A stretch of 64,000 nucleotides of DNA from Myxococcus virescens (GTDB taxonomy: Bacteria; Myxococcota; Myxococcia; Myxococcales; Myxococcaceae), in contig NZ_FNAJ01000023.1 of assembly GCF_900101905.1 (NCBI RefSeq), forward strand, positions 36,719 through 100,718. The letters run 5' to 3'. Shown one piece after another: positions 51,658-59,989 of this stretch. A program made the translations under genes and the position numbers. The notes beneath the pieces were generated by a model, which worked only from the letters and a program-made list of their open reading frames with translations, did not search any database and had not been told where the DNA came from. The stretch's first letter is position 1; every line of letters begins with the position of its first letter.

Positions 51658-52347
51658 ATGCCCCATGTCCTCATCATCGACGACGAACGCGACCTCGCGG
51701 AGCTCATTGATTTCAACCTGCGGGGTTCCGGCCTCACCACGCACGTGTCCCATACTGGCGAAGAAGCGCTGGTGGCCGCGCGCGAGCAGAACCCCGACCT
51801 CGTGCTGCTGGACCTGATGCTGCCGGACATGTCCGGCATCGATGTCTGCCGGCAGCTACGGGCCAGCCCTCAGTCCCGGGGCGTCCTCATCGTCATGCTC
51901 ACCGCCAAGGGCGAGGAGTCCGACCGCATCCGCGGCTTCGAGGTGGGCGCGGACGACTACGTGGTGAAGCCCTTCAGCGTGCGGGAGCTGGTGCTGCGAC
52001 TGAAGGCCATCCTCCGCCGCGGCGCCCCCACGGCTGGCAGCACGGCGCCACTGGCGCTGGGGCCCCTTCGCCTGGACGTGGCGTCCCACCGCTTCTTCGT
52101 GGAGGAGCGCGAGGTGGCCCTCACCGCGCTGGAGTTCCGGCTCCTGGAGCACCTGCTCGCCCGCCTGGGCCGGGTGCAGACACGTGAACAGTTGCTGGAA
52201 GAGGTGTGGGGCCTGTCATCCTCCCTGGAGACGCGCACCATCGACACCCACGTCATGCGCCTGCGCGACAAGCTGGGCCCGGCGCGCGCGCTGCTGGAGA
52301 CGGTCCGCGGTGTCGGCTACCGGATGCTGGACCCAGCCGCGGGCTGA
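51658..52347 (+). CDS. PhoB/PhoP-type response regulator next to pst operon (PhoP4-like)
   Basis: 229 residues from ATG 51658. Receiver phosphoacceptor Asp52 in LLDLMLPDMSG, Lys in DDYVVKPFS; winged-helix output domain with LTALEFRLLEHLLARLGRVQ in part, TRTIDTHVMRLRDKLG and VRGVGYRM. No kinase gene follows; pstS does. M. xanthus PhoP4 is an orphan PhoP-type regulator beside pstSCAB-phoU and needed for its expression, and this gene has the same position. It should bind the direct repeats found before pstS and pstC. It is divergent from the Cache kinase gene. Confidence 0.9.
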   Translation: MPHVLIIDDERDLAELIDFNLRGSGLTTHVSHTGEEALVAAREQNPDLVLLDLMLPDMSGIDVCRQLRASPQSRGVLIVMLTAKGEESDRIRGFEVGADDYVVKPFSVRELVLRLKAILRRGAPTAGSTAPLALGPLRLDVASHRFFVEEREVALTALEFRLLEHLLARLGRVQTREQLLEEVWGLSSSLETRTIDTHVMRLRDKLGPARALLETVRGVGYRMLDPAAG

Positions 52348-52350
52348 GCG

Positions 52351-52401
52351 ACGTGACGGTGATGTCACGTGGCGGACGCGAAACGGACACCCACGTCACG
52401 T
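52351..52401 (+). promoter_or_regulatory. pstS promoter region with candidate Pho box and inverted repeat
   Basis: CGTGACG-gtga-TGTCACG (52352-52369) is a direct repeat with 11-base period. The same stretch is also an inverted repeat, acgtgac (52351-52357) and gtcacgt (52364-52370). A third gtcacgt occurs at 52395-52401, 31 bases further, about three helical turns. Confidence 0.5.
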
Positions 52402-52479
52402 AGAAGCGCGGCGTCTTCGCGCAAGCCTCACACAGCGTCCAGATTCCAATTCACATCCTCCAGCCACGAGAAGTCCCCC

Positions 52480-53301
52480 ATGAAATCGCTCCTCAAGCTC
52501 CTGCTCGCGGTGTTCCTCCTGGCGCTCCCCGCCGCTGCCCAGGCGGGCACCGTCACCATCAAGGGCTCCGACACCATGGTCATCCTCGGCCAGCGCTGGG
52601 CCGAGGCGTTCATGAAGAAGAACCCCAACATCAAGGTCCAGGTCACCGGCGGCGGCTCCGGCGTGGGGCTGGCGGCGCTCCAGAACGGCACCACGGACAT
52701 CGCCATGTCCAGCCGGGAGATGAAGAAGGCGGAAGCCGACAAGCTCCGCGCGCGCTACAAGGCGCCGCCCGCGCAGCGCTCGGTGGCCAAGGACGGCGTC
52801 ACCTTCTACGTCCACCAGGGCAACCCCGTGAGCGCGCTCACCACCGAGCAGCTGATGAAGATCTACGTGGGCGACATCACCTCCTGGAAGCAGGTGGGTG
52901 GCGCGGACGCGCCCATCGTCGCGTACTCCCGGGAGAACTCCTCCGGCACCTACGTCTTCGTGAAGGACATGGTGCTGGACGGCGAGGACTTCGCGCCCGC
53001 CATCCAGACCCTGCCCGGCACCGCCGCGGTGGTGAACGCCGTCTCCAAGGAGAAGAACAGCCTGGGCTACGGCGGCGCCGCATACGCAGAGGGCATCAAG
53101 GAGCTGAAGGTGAAGAAGGGCAACGAGGAGATCGCCCCCAGCGCGGACAACATCAAGAGCGGCAAGTACCCGCTGGCGCGCGACCTCTTCTTCTACCTGC
53201 GCGCCGAGCCGACCGGCGACATCAAGGCCTTCATCGACTTCGCGCTCTCCCCCGAAGGTCAGGCCATCGTCACCCAGGTCGGCTACTTCCTCGTGAAGTA
53301 G
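52480..53301 (+). CDS. pstS: Phosphate ABC transporter substrate-binding protein PstS
   Basis: 273 residues from ATG 52480. Signal peptide with cleavage after AQA (about residue 22). The mature protein begins GTVTIKGSDTMVILGQRWAE. TGGGSGVGLAAL and SRENSSGTY provide the phosphate-binding Ser/Gly/Arg/Thr pattern of PstS. It captures phosphate in the periplasm for PstCAB. An upstream in-frame start (52369) would put 37 residues before the signal peptide and was rejected. It is the first gene of the pst operon. Confidence 0.96.
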   Translation: MKSLLKLLLAVFLLALPAAAQAGTVTIKGSDTMVILGQRWAEAFMKKNPNIKVQVTGGGSGVGLAALQNGTTDIAMSSREMKKAEADKLRARYKAPPAQRSVAKDGVTFYVHQGNPVSALTTEQLMKIYVGDITSWKQVGGADAPIVAYSRENSSGTYVFVKDMVLDGEDFAPAIQTLPGTAAVVNAVSKEKNSLGYGGAAYAEGIKELKVKKGNEEIAPSADNIKSGKYPLARDLFFYLRAEPTGDIKAFIDFALSPEGQAIVTQVGYFLVK

Positions 53302-53309
53302 CCACGGAG

Positions 53310-53327
53310 CGTCACACGAATGTCACA
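53310..53327 (+). promoter_or_regulatory. Good candidate Pho box between pstS and pstC
   Basis: CGTCACA-cgaa-TGTCACA is a near-perfect 7-bp direct repeat (6 of 7 identical) with the 4-base spacer typical of PhoB/PhoP boxes, 18 bases upstream of the pstC start. It suggests an internal, phosphate-controlled promoter. Confidence 0.6.
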
Positions 53328-53344
53328 AGAGGCGCTGAATCCCT

Positions 53345-54343
53345 ATGGATAGACAGGCGACCATGGAGCAAGGTCTCACGCGGGTCGTGGCCGCGCCGCG
53401 CCTGTCCGCGGCGGCGCGGAGGCGTCAACTGCGGGAGAAGGCCGTCGCGGGCTTCATCACCCTGATGGCGTTCACGGGCATCGCCGCGCTCATCCTCATC
53501 ATCGTCTTCGTGGCCAAGGAGGCGCTGACGCTCTTCACCGACGCGGACGCCCGCCACGAAGCCAGCCTCGCCAAGATGTTCCTGCCGCAGGAGGGCCGCT
53601 ACCCGTTCCGGTGGCAGCCCGTGTCGGACACGCCCAAGGTCAGCATGATTCCGCTGTTCGTGGGCACGCTGAAAATCACCCTGGTCTCCATGCTGGTGGC
53701 GGTGCCCATGGGCGTCTTCAGCGCGCTCTTCGTCGCGGAGTTCGCCCCGCGCCGCCTGCGCGAGCTGCTCAAGCCCATCATCGAACTGCTGGCCGGCATC
53801 CCCTCGGTGGTGCTGGGCTTCTTCGCGCTGATGGTGCTGTCCCCCGTGGTGAAGGACCTGTTCCACCTGGACCGGCCGCTCAACGGCACGCTTGCGGGGC
53901 TGGCGCTGGCGCTGGCCATCGTCCCGGTCATCTTCACCGTGTCCGAGGACGCGCTCACCGCGGTGCCCCGCAGCTACCGCGAGGCCTCGCTGGCGCTGGG
54001 CGCCACGCTCTGGGAGACGGCGTGGAAGGTGGTGCTGCCCGCGGCGGCCCCCGGCATCCTCGCCGCGTGCGTGCTGGGCTTCGGCCGGGCCATTGGCGAG
54101 ACGATGATTGTCCTCATGGCGTCAGGCAACGCGGACATCGTGTCCTGGAACCTGGGGGACTCGGCGCGCTCGCTGTCGGCCACCATCGCGGCGGAGATGG
54201 GTGAAGTGGTGGTGGGCAGCCCGCACTACTCCCTGCTCTTCTTCATCGGCGTGGAGCTGTTCATCTTCACCTTCGTCCTCAACATGGTCGCCTCCACGTG
54301 GACGAAGAAGGTCCTCCAGCGGCTGACCGGGAGCGCCTCGTGA
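53345..54343 (+). CDS. pstC: Phosphate ABC transporter permease PstC
   Basis: 332 residues. Cytoplasmic N-terminus, first membrane helix about 35-57, a periplasmic loop to about 105, then five more helices. The permease EAA-type loop reads REASLALGATLWETAWKVVLP near residues 215-236 with LGFGRAIGETMIVLMASGN behind it. It forms the channel with PstA. Its end overlaps pstA as GTGA. Met7 is a possible alternative start. Confidence 0.95.
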   Translation: MDRQATMEQGLTRVVAAPRLSAAARRRQLREKAVAGFITLMAFTGIAALILIIVFVAKEALTLFTDADARHEASLAKMFLPQEGRYPFRWQPVSDTPKVSMIPLFVGTLKITLVSMLVAVPMGVFSALFVAEFAPRRLRELLKPIIELLAGIPSVVLGFFALMVLSPVVKDLFHLDRPLNGTLAGLALALAIVPVIFTVSEDALTAVPRSYREASLALGATLWETAWKVVLPAAAPGILAACVLGFGRAIGETMIVLMASGNADIVSWNLGDSARSLSATIAAEMGEVVVGSPHYSLLFFIGVELFIFTFVLNMVASTWTKKVLQRLTGSAS

Positions 54344-55251
54344 AGTACACCACGCGCCGGGCGGTGGGGCTGGGCCTCACCGGACTGACGGCCCTCGCGG
54401 CCTTCTTCATCGTGGGCATGCTGGCCCTCATCCTGCTGGACGTCGCGCGCAACGGCGCCCATCACCTCTCCTGGACCTTCCTCACCCAGCCCCCCAGCGA
54501 CGGCATGATGGGCGGCGGCATCTTCCCCGCCATCTTCGGCACCGCCGCGCTCACGCTCCTGATGACGGTGGCGGTGATGCCGGTGGGTGTGCTCACCGCC
54601 GTGTACCTCCACGAGTACGCGCCGCCGGAGTCACGCTTCGCCCGCTGGGTGCGCGTGGCGGTGGTCAACCTCGCGGGCGTGCCCTCCATCGTCTTCGGCC
54701 TCTTCGGGCTCGGCTTCTTCATCCTCTTCGTCGGCGGCAACCTGGACCGGATGCTGGGCTACGAGGAGATGCACTGGGCCCAGCCGGGCATCCTCTGGGC
54801 CTCGCTGACGCTGGCGGTGCTGACGCTGCCGGTGGTCATCGTCTCCACGGAGGAGGCGCTGCGCGCGGTGCCGCTGGAGCAGCGCACCGCCAGCCTGGCC
54901 CTGGGCGCCACCCAGTCACAGACGCTGGCGCGGGTGGTGCTGCCCGGCGCCCTGCCCGGCATCCTCACCGGCGCGGTGCTGGCCATCTCCCGCGGCGCGG
55001 GCGAAGTCGCCCCCATCCTCTTCACCGGCGCCGCCTACTTCCTGCCGGACCTGCCCACGCACCTGGACTCCCAGTTCATGCACCTGGGCTACCACACGTA
55101 TGTCATGGCCACCCAGTCACCGAACGTGACGGAGGCCAGTGGTCCGCTGTATGCGACGGTGCTGGTGCTGCTGGCGCTCACCTTCGCCCTCAACCTCGTC
55201 GCGGTCATCATCCGGACGCGCACGCGCCGCAAGGCCGCCAGCGCCCACTGA
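54340..55251 (+). CDS. pstA: Phosphate ABC transporter permease PstA
   Basis: 303 residues from GTG 54340, overlapping the pstC stop. Six membrane helices; conserved FGTAALTLLMTVAVMPVGVL, VVNLAGVPSIVFGLFGLGFF in pieces, ATQSQTLARVVLPGALPGIL as the coupling loop and ISRGAGEVAPILFTGAAYF. Partner of PstC and PstB. A longer frame from 54298 lies inside pstC and is not needed. Confidence 0.95.
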   Translation: MKYTTRRAVGLGLTGLTALAAFFIVGMLALILLDVARNGAHHLSWTFLTQPPSDGMMGGGIFPAIFGTAALTLLMTVAVMPVGVLTAVYLHEYAPPESRFARWVRVAVVNLAGVPSIVFGLFGLGFFILFVGGNLDRMLGYEEMHWAQPGILWASLTLAVLTLPVVIVSTEEALRAVPLEQRTASLALGATQSQTLARVVLPGALPGILTGAVLAISRGAGEVAPILFTGAAYFLPDLPTHLDSQFMHLGYHTYVMATQSPNVTEASGPLYATVLVLLALTFALNLVAVIIRTRTRRKAASAH

Positions 55252-55264
55252 CGGTACGCCTGCC

Positions 55265-56041
55265 ATGTCCCTCCAACCCCAGAATCCCCGAGCGAAGATG
55301 GAAGCGCGGGAGCTCACCCTGCGCTACGGCCCCAAGACGGCCATCCACAAGGTGTCCCTGGCCATCCTCGACCGGCGGGTGACGGCGCTCATCGGCCCCT
55401 CCGGCTGCGGGAAGTCCACCTTCCTGCGCTCGCTCAACCGGATGAACGACCTCATCTCCGGCACCACGCATTCGGGCACCATCCTGCTGGACGGCATGGA
55501 CATCCATGACCGCGGCGTGGACGTGGTGGACCTGCGCCGGCGCGTGGGCATGGTCTTCCAGAAGTCCAACCCCTTCCCCAAGAGCATCTTCGAAAACGTG
55601 GCCTACGGCCTGCGCGTGGGCGGGATGAAGGACAAGGCGGAGCTGGCCACGCGCGTGGAGAAGTCACTGCGCGGCGCCGCGCTCTGGGACGAGGTGAAGG
55701 ACCGGCTGGACGAGAGCGCCCTGGGCCTGTCCGGCGGCCAGCAGCAGCGGCTGTGCATCGCCCGGGCGATGGCGGTGGAGCCGGAGGTGCTGCTGATGGA
55801 CGAGCCCGCCAGCGCGCTGGACCCCATCGCCACCGCGAAAATCGAGGAGCTCATCCACGAGCTCAAGTCGACGTACACCATCGCCATCGTCACCCACAAC
55901 ATGCAGCAGGCCGCGCGCGTCAGCGACCGCACCGCTTTCTTCTACATGGGCGAGCTGGTGGAATGCGGCCCCACCGAGCAGATCTTCACCAACCCGCGAG
56001 AGAAGCGCACCGAGGACTACGTCACCGGCAAGTTCGGGTGA
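55265..56041 (+). CDS. pstB: Phosphate ABC transporter ATPase PstB
   Basis: 258 residues from ATG 55265; Met12 is an alternative. Walker A GPSGCGKS at 44-51, signature LSGGQQQRLCIARAM, Walker B VLLMDEPASALDP and H-loop IAIVTHNMQQAARVSDR. FFYMGELVE and TEDYVTGKFG close the protein, the classic PstB end. It powers PstCA. It lies 13 bases after pstA and 25 bases before phoU. Confidence 0.97.
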   Translation: MSLQPQNPRAKMEARELTLRYGPKTAIHKVSLAILDRRVTALIGPSGCGKSTFLRSLNRMNDLISGTTHSGTILLDGMDIHDRGVDVVDLRRRVGMVFQKSNPFPKSIFENVAYGLRVGGMKDKAELATRVEKSLRGAALWDEVKDRLDESALGLSGGQQQRLCIARAMAVEPEVLLMDEPASALDPIATAKIEELIHELKSTYTIAIVTHNMQQAARVSDRTAFFYMGELVECGPTEQIFTNPREKRTEDYVTGKFG

Positions 56042-56066
56042 GCGGAAGAAAAAGGGGACCGGACAC

Positions 56067-56753
56067 ATGCCGTCGACGCATACGGACAAGGCCTTCGAGG
56101 CGGACCTCAGGGATTTGCGGGAGAAGCTGCTCGCGATGGGCGCGAAGGTGGAGAACCTCATCGTCCAGAGCATGAAGGCGCTCACCGACCGCGACAGCAC
56201 CCTGGCCGAGAAGGTCGTCGCCGCCGACAAGGACGTCAACCGGCTGGAGGTGGACATCGACGAGCTGTGCCGGAAGATTCTGGCGCTGCGCCAGCCCGCC
56301 GCCAGCGACTTGCGCCTCATCACCACGGCGCTGAAGATCGTCACCGACCTGGAGCGCATCGGCGACCTGGCGGTGAACATCGCCGAGCGCTCCATGGACC
56401 TGAATCAGGCCCCCCCGCTGGCGCCCTACGTGGACACGCCACGGCTGGCGGAGCTGGCCCAGCGGCAGGTCCGCATGTCGCTGGACGCCTTCGTCTCCAG
56501 CGACGTCGCCAAGGCGGAGGAGGTGCTCCGGGGCGACGATTTGCTCGATGCCCTCTTCCTCAAGATCTTCAACGAGCTCCTCGCCTACATGATGGAGGAT
56601 TCGCGCAACATCCGCCGCGCCACGGCGCTGATGTTCATCGCGAAGCACCTGGAGCGCATTGGCGACCACGCGATGAACGTGGCGGAGATGGTCGTCTACA
56701 TGGTGCGCGGCAAGGACATCCGCCACCCGCAGAGCCGCAACCTGGCGGAGTAA
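56067..56753 (+). CDS. phoU: Phosphate signalling protein PhoU
   Basis: 228 residues forming two three-helix bundles. The first has FEADLRDLREKLLAMGAKVE and RLITTALKIVTDLERIGDLA; the second has RHATALMF-like NIRRATALMFIAKHLERIGD. These Glu/Asp-rich helices bind metal clusters. PhoU couples Pst activity to PhoR-type kinases, repressing the Pho response when phosphate is plentiful. It is the last gene of the pst operon and is followed by a hairpin. Confidence 0.96.
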   Translation: MPSTHTDKAFEADLRDLREKLLAMGAKVENLIVQSMKALTDRDSTLAEKVVAADKDVNRLEVDIDELCRKILALRQPAASDLRLITTALKIVTDLERIGDLAVNIAERSMDLNQAPPLAPYVDTPRLAELAQRQVRMSLDAFVSSDVAKAEEVLRGDDLLDALFLKIFNELLAYMMEDSRNIRRATALMFIAKHLERIGDHAMNVAEMVVYMVRGKDIRHPQSRNLAE

Positions 56754-56783
56754 CCCGCGGGCGCGGGCTTCACCGCCCTGTCA

Positions 56784-56819
56784 CCGCGAATTGCCCGGCC
56801 CGCCCCGGGCGCTTCGCGG
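56784..56819 (+). terminator. Hairpin terminator after phoU
   Basis: An outer 7-bp stem (ccgcgaa / ttcgcgg) and inner 6-bp stem (gcccgg / ccgggc) are separated by a two-base mismatch on each side. There is no T run. It closes the pst-phoU operon 31 bases after the stop. Confidence 0.55.
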
Positions 56820-56896
56820 GGCTGACGTGGAAGGCCTCTAGCGTGGCAACCGTGGTCGCGCCATGACGGCGCACCGGCCCCGGGGATTGCCCGCGA

Positions 56897-58105
56897 ATGT
56901 TGCTCGCCTCCACCGTCCTGCTGCTTGCCGCCTGCCTCGGATTGTTCATCCTCACCGTCCAGTTCGCGCTCGTGCTGCGCCACCGGCGTGGGCCGCCCCT
57001 CACCGCGCAACCGGGCACGCCCCGCCCGGGCATCTCCATCCTCAAGCCGCTGTGCGGCGTGGATGACGACCTGGAAGCCAACCTGGCGCAGTTCGCGGGG
57101 CTGGACTACGCGGGCGCGTACGAGGTGGTGCTCGGCGTCAAGGATGCCAGGGACCCGGCCTTCGCCGTCGCCCGCGCGGCGGTCGCCCGCTGGCCCCACG
57201 TCATGCGCCTGGAGGTCCAGGAGGGCGAGCCGGGCCGCAACCCGAAGGTGAACCAGCTCATCACCCTGGCGGACCGGGCGCGCTACGACGTGCTGGTCAT
57301 CAGCGACAGCAACACGCGGGTGGCGCCGGGCTACCTGGAGGAGATTGCCCAGGCCTTCGAGGACCCGGAGGTGGGCTGTGTCACCCACCCGGTGGCGGGT
57401 ATGGGCGAGCGCACCTTCGGCTCGCTCCTGGACAACCTGCACCTGGGCGCCAGCGCGGCGGCGGGGATGATTGCCGCCAAGCGGCTGGCGGGCCAGGACA
57501 TCGTGGTGGGCAAGTCCATGGCGCTGCGCCGCGAGGACGTGGACGCGCTGGGGGGCTTCTTCTCCGTGAAGGACGTGCTGGCGGAGGACTACGTCATCGG
57601 CCAGTGGGTGACGCGGAAGCTGGGCCGGCGCGTGGTGATGGCGCACACGCCCGTGTTCAACGTGTCGCTGCGCAAGAGCGTCCTGTCCTTCCTCCAGCGC
57701 TATCTGCGCTGGAGCGTGATTCACCGGACCGCGGTGTCTCCGGGCACGTACCTGGCCCAGGCCCTGCTGAATCCCACGCCGCTGGCCCTGCTGGGCGCGA
57801 TGCTGGCCCCCTCCTCGGACACCGCAGCGCTCTGCCTGGGGGTGGCCCTGGGCAAGGTCGCGGTGGACCTCTCCACCGTGCGCGCCCTGCGGCCGCAGGC
57901 CCTGTCGTGGGACGCGGTGCCCGCCGTCTTCGCCAAGGACGCCCTGCTCTTCGCGGCCTGGAGCTACGCGCTCTTCTCCCGCACCGTGAACTGGCGCGGC
58001 ACCCGGCTGCGCGTGGGCCGGGGCACCCGGCTGATGCCGGTGCGCACGGCAGGCCTGACGTCCGAGCCCGCGCTGCCCCAGGGTGACCGCATCCTCGCGG
58101 GCTGA
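56897..58105 (+). CDS. GT21-like membrane glycosyltransferase (ceramide glucosyltransferase / HpnI type)
   Basis: 402 residues. An N-terminal membrane helix (about 2-27) and a GT-A domain with SILKPLCGVDDDLEANL, the DxD-like region VISDSNTRV, and EDYVIG, then QRYLRW, the Q/RxxRW motif of processive-type GT2/GT21 enzymes. C-terminal membrane helices lie around 295-365. Members transfer a sugar to ceramide or hopanoid lipids at the cytoplasmic face. The gene follows phoU by 143 bases and a terminator, so phosphate control is only a possibility. The lipid acceptor is not determinable. Confidence 0.85.
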   Translation: MLLASTVLLLAACLGLFILTVQFALVLRHRRGPPLTAQPGTPRPGISILKPLCGVDDDLEANLAQFAGLDYAGAYEVVLGVKDARDPAFAVARAAVARWPHVMRLEVQEGEPGRNPKVNQLITLADRARYDVLVISDSNTRVAPGYLEEIAQAFEDPEVGCVTHPVAGMGERTFGSLLDNLHLGASAAAGMIAAKRLAGQDIVVGKSMALRREDVDALGGFFSVKDVLAEDYVIGQWVTRKLGRRVVMAHTPVFNVSLRKSVLSFLQRYLRWSVIHRTAVSPGTYLAQALLNPTPLALLGAMLAPSSDTAALCLGVALGKVAVDLSTVRALRPQALSWDAVPAVFAKDALLFAAWSYALFSRTVNWRGTRLRVGRGTRLMPVRTAGLTSEPALPQGDRILAG

Positions 58106-58224
58106 CCTGGCGACGCGCCCTTCCAGGGCCTGCCTGCCCGCATGCTGCGGCGAGCACCATGTCGCCGCTCGCGGAGAATGATGGCGCCCTTCAGCAGCGT
58201 TCATCTCAGGTCGGGGGAGGACGA

Positions 58225-58605
58225 TTGGCGCGACTGGCAACGGATAACGGCGCAAGAAGGGTCTTGGTCGTCGATGACGACGCGGACTGGAGGGAATTCC
58301 TCCGGCTCAGCCTGGAGGACCTTGGCTACGAGACGACCGAGGCCTCGGATGGGCAGGAGGCCCTGGAGACGCTGAGGCGCGGCGGACGCTACGGGGTGAT
58401 GCTGCTGGACCTCAACATGCCGGGCATGTCCGGGCTGGAGGTCGTGGAGCATCTGCCACGCGGGCCGCATCCCCGCATCGTCTTCCTGACGTCCGCGGCG
58501 GCGCAGGATGTAGGCAGTGCCCTGCTCTCGGGGCCACACTACTACCTTCCAAAAGGTGCGAGCCGCGACCAATTGTCGCTCCTCTTGCAGTCACTTGGTG
58601 AGTGA
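58225..58605 (+). CDS. Receiver-only response regulator
   Basis: 126 residues from TTG 58225, preferred because GGGGGAGG lies 4 bases upstream; an ATG at 58159 is in frame but without such a site. Receiver domain: VVDDDADWREFLRLSL, phosphoacceptor Asp62 in LLDLNMPGMSG, Ser/Thr in FLTSAA and Lys in YYLPKGAS. No output domain. The partner kinase is not adjacent. It is 119 bases after the glycosyltransferase gene and 51 bases before the CorC-type gene. Confidence 0.85.
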   Translation: MARLATDNGARRVLVVDDDADWREFLRLSLEDLGYETTEASDGQEALETLRRGGRYGVMLLDLNMPGMSGLEVVEHLPRGPHPRIVFLTSAAAQDVGSALLSGPHYYLPKGASRDQLSLLLQSLGE

Positions 58606-58656
58606 GCAGCCCGCCTCCGGCGTATAGGGTAGAGGGCCCCTGAGAGGAGGGCCATT

Positions 58657-59967
58657 ATCGTCACCGAGCTTCTCATCATCCTGTTGCTGGTCCTGGCCAA
58701 CGGCATCTTCGCCGGTGCGGAGCTGGCCATCATCTCTGTCCGCCGGACGCGGCTGCGGGAACTGATTGAAGAAGGCAGCACCTCCGCGAAAGCGGTGGAG
58801 GCCCTGCGCGGCAACCCTGAGCGCTTCCTGGCCACGGTGCAGATTGGCATCACCGTCATCGGCGCCACGGCGGCCGCGTTCGGTGGCGCGAGCATCGCCA
58901 CGCGCCTGGGTGACTTCCTCACGAGACTGGGAGTGCCCGAGCAGCAAGCGGACGAAGTCGCCCTGGCGGGCGTGGTGGCCTTCGTTTCCTACCTCTCGCT
59001 GGTGCTGGGCGAGCTGGTGCCCAAGTCGCTCGCGCTGCGTGCCGGCGAGCGCTACGCGCTGCTCATCGGCCGGCCTCTGCGCGGCCTGGCGTGGCTGATG
59101 CAACCGGTGGTGTGGTTCCTCACCGCTAGCTCCAACGTGGTGCTGCGCCTGTTCGGCGACCGGACGAACTTCACCGAAGGCCGCCTGTCCGCAGAGGAGC
59201 TCCAGCAGCTGGTGGAGGAGGCGGCGAAGCAGGGCACGTTGGATCCGCACGCCGGCGAAATTGCATCACGCGCCTTCGAGATGGGCGACGTGACGGTGGG
59301 CGAGCTGTCGGTGGCCCGGGACGAGATGGTGGCCCTGCGGCGGCACTCCAGTCCGGAGGAGATTCGCCGCGTCCTGCTGGAGGGCGGCCACTCGCGCATG
59401 CCGGTGTACGAGGGCACGCTGGACAACATCGTCGGCTACGTCATCGCCAAGGACCTTCTGGGGGTGGCCTGGGAGGGCAACCTCATCATCCTGGAGGACG
59501 TGATGCGTCCGCCCTTCTTCGTCGTGGAGACGATGCGGGCTATGGACGCGCTCAAGGAGCTTCAGCGGCGACGCATGCAGCTGGCGGTCGTGGTGGACGA
59601 GCGCGGCGGTGTGGTGGGGCTCGTCACCGTGGAAGACCTCGTGGAGGAGTTGGTGGGCGACATCCTCAGCGAGTCCGAGGTGCCAGAGGAGTACGTCAAG
59701 CGCGAGGGGCCGAACACCGCCCTGGTGCTCGGCACCGCGAGCATCCGCGACGTCAACCGGGAGCTGTCCCTGGACCTGGACGAGGACCAGGACTACGCCA
59801 CGGTGGCCGGCCTGTGCATCGCCCTCTCCGGCGGCGCCATCCCCGAGCCGGGCACCAAGGTCCAGACGGAGGGAGGACTCGTGCTGGAGGTGGTGGCGTC
59901 CTCTCCCCGCCGTGTGGACACCGTGCGCTTCCACCTGCCCCCGCCCGAGGAGCCGGCGGAGGCGTGA
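58657..59967 (+). CDS. CNNM/CBS-domain transporter-like protein (HlyC/CorC family)
   Basis: About 436 residues. DUF21/CNNM membrane domain (about 1-180) with TELLIILLLVLANGIFAGAE at the start, a CBS-domain pair (about 215-335, HSRMPVYEGTLDNIVGYVIA and VVVDERGGVVGLVTVEDLVE), and a CorC-HlyC domain at the C-terminus. These proteins are linked to magnesium/cobalt efflux. The start is unusual: between the in-frame stop at 58630 and TTG 58684 no ATG, GTG or TTG occurs, yet AGGAGG is at 58645-58650. ATC 58657 or ATT 58654 would give the full first helix and good spacing. A TTG 58684 start would cut that helix. Confidence 0.85.
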   Translation: MVTELLIILLLVLANGIFAGAELAIISVRRTRLRELIEEGSTSAKAVEALRGNPERFLATVQIGITVIGATAAAFGGASIATRLGDFLTRLGVPEQQADEVALAGVVAFVSYLSLVLGELVPKSLALRAGERYALLIGRPLRGLAWLMQPVVWFLTASSNVVLRLFGDRTNFTEGRLSAEELQQLVEEAAKQGTLDPHAGEIASRAFEMGDVTVGELSVARDEMVALRRHSSPEEIRRVLLEGGHSRMPVYEGTLDNIVGYVIAKDLLGVAWEGNLIILEDVMRPPFFVVETMRAMDALKELQRRRMQLAVVVDERGGVVGLVTVEDLVEELVGDILSESEVPEEYVKREGPNTALVLGTASIRDVNRELSLDLDEDQDYATVAGLCIALSGGAIPEPGTKVQTEGGLVLEVVASSPRRVDTVRFHLPPPEEPAEA

Positions 59968-59989
59968 CAGCGGCACAGCGCCCGCCGTC

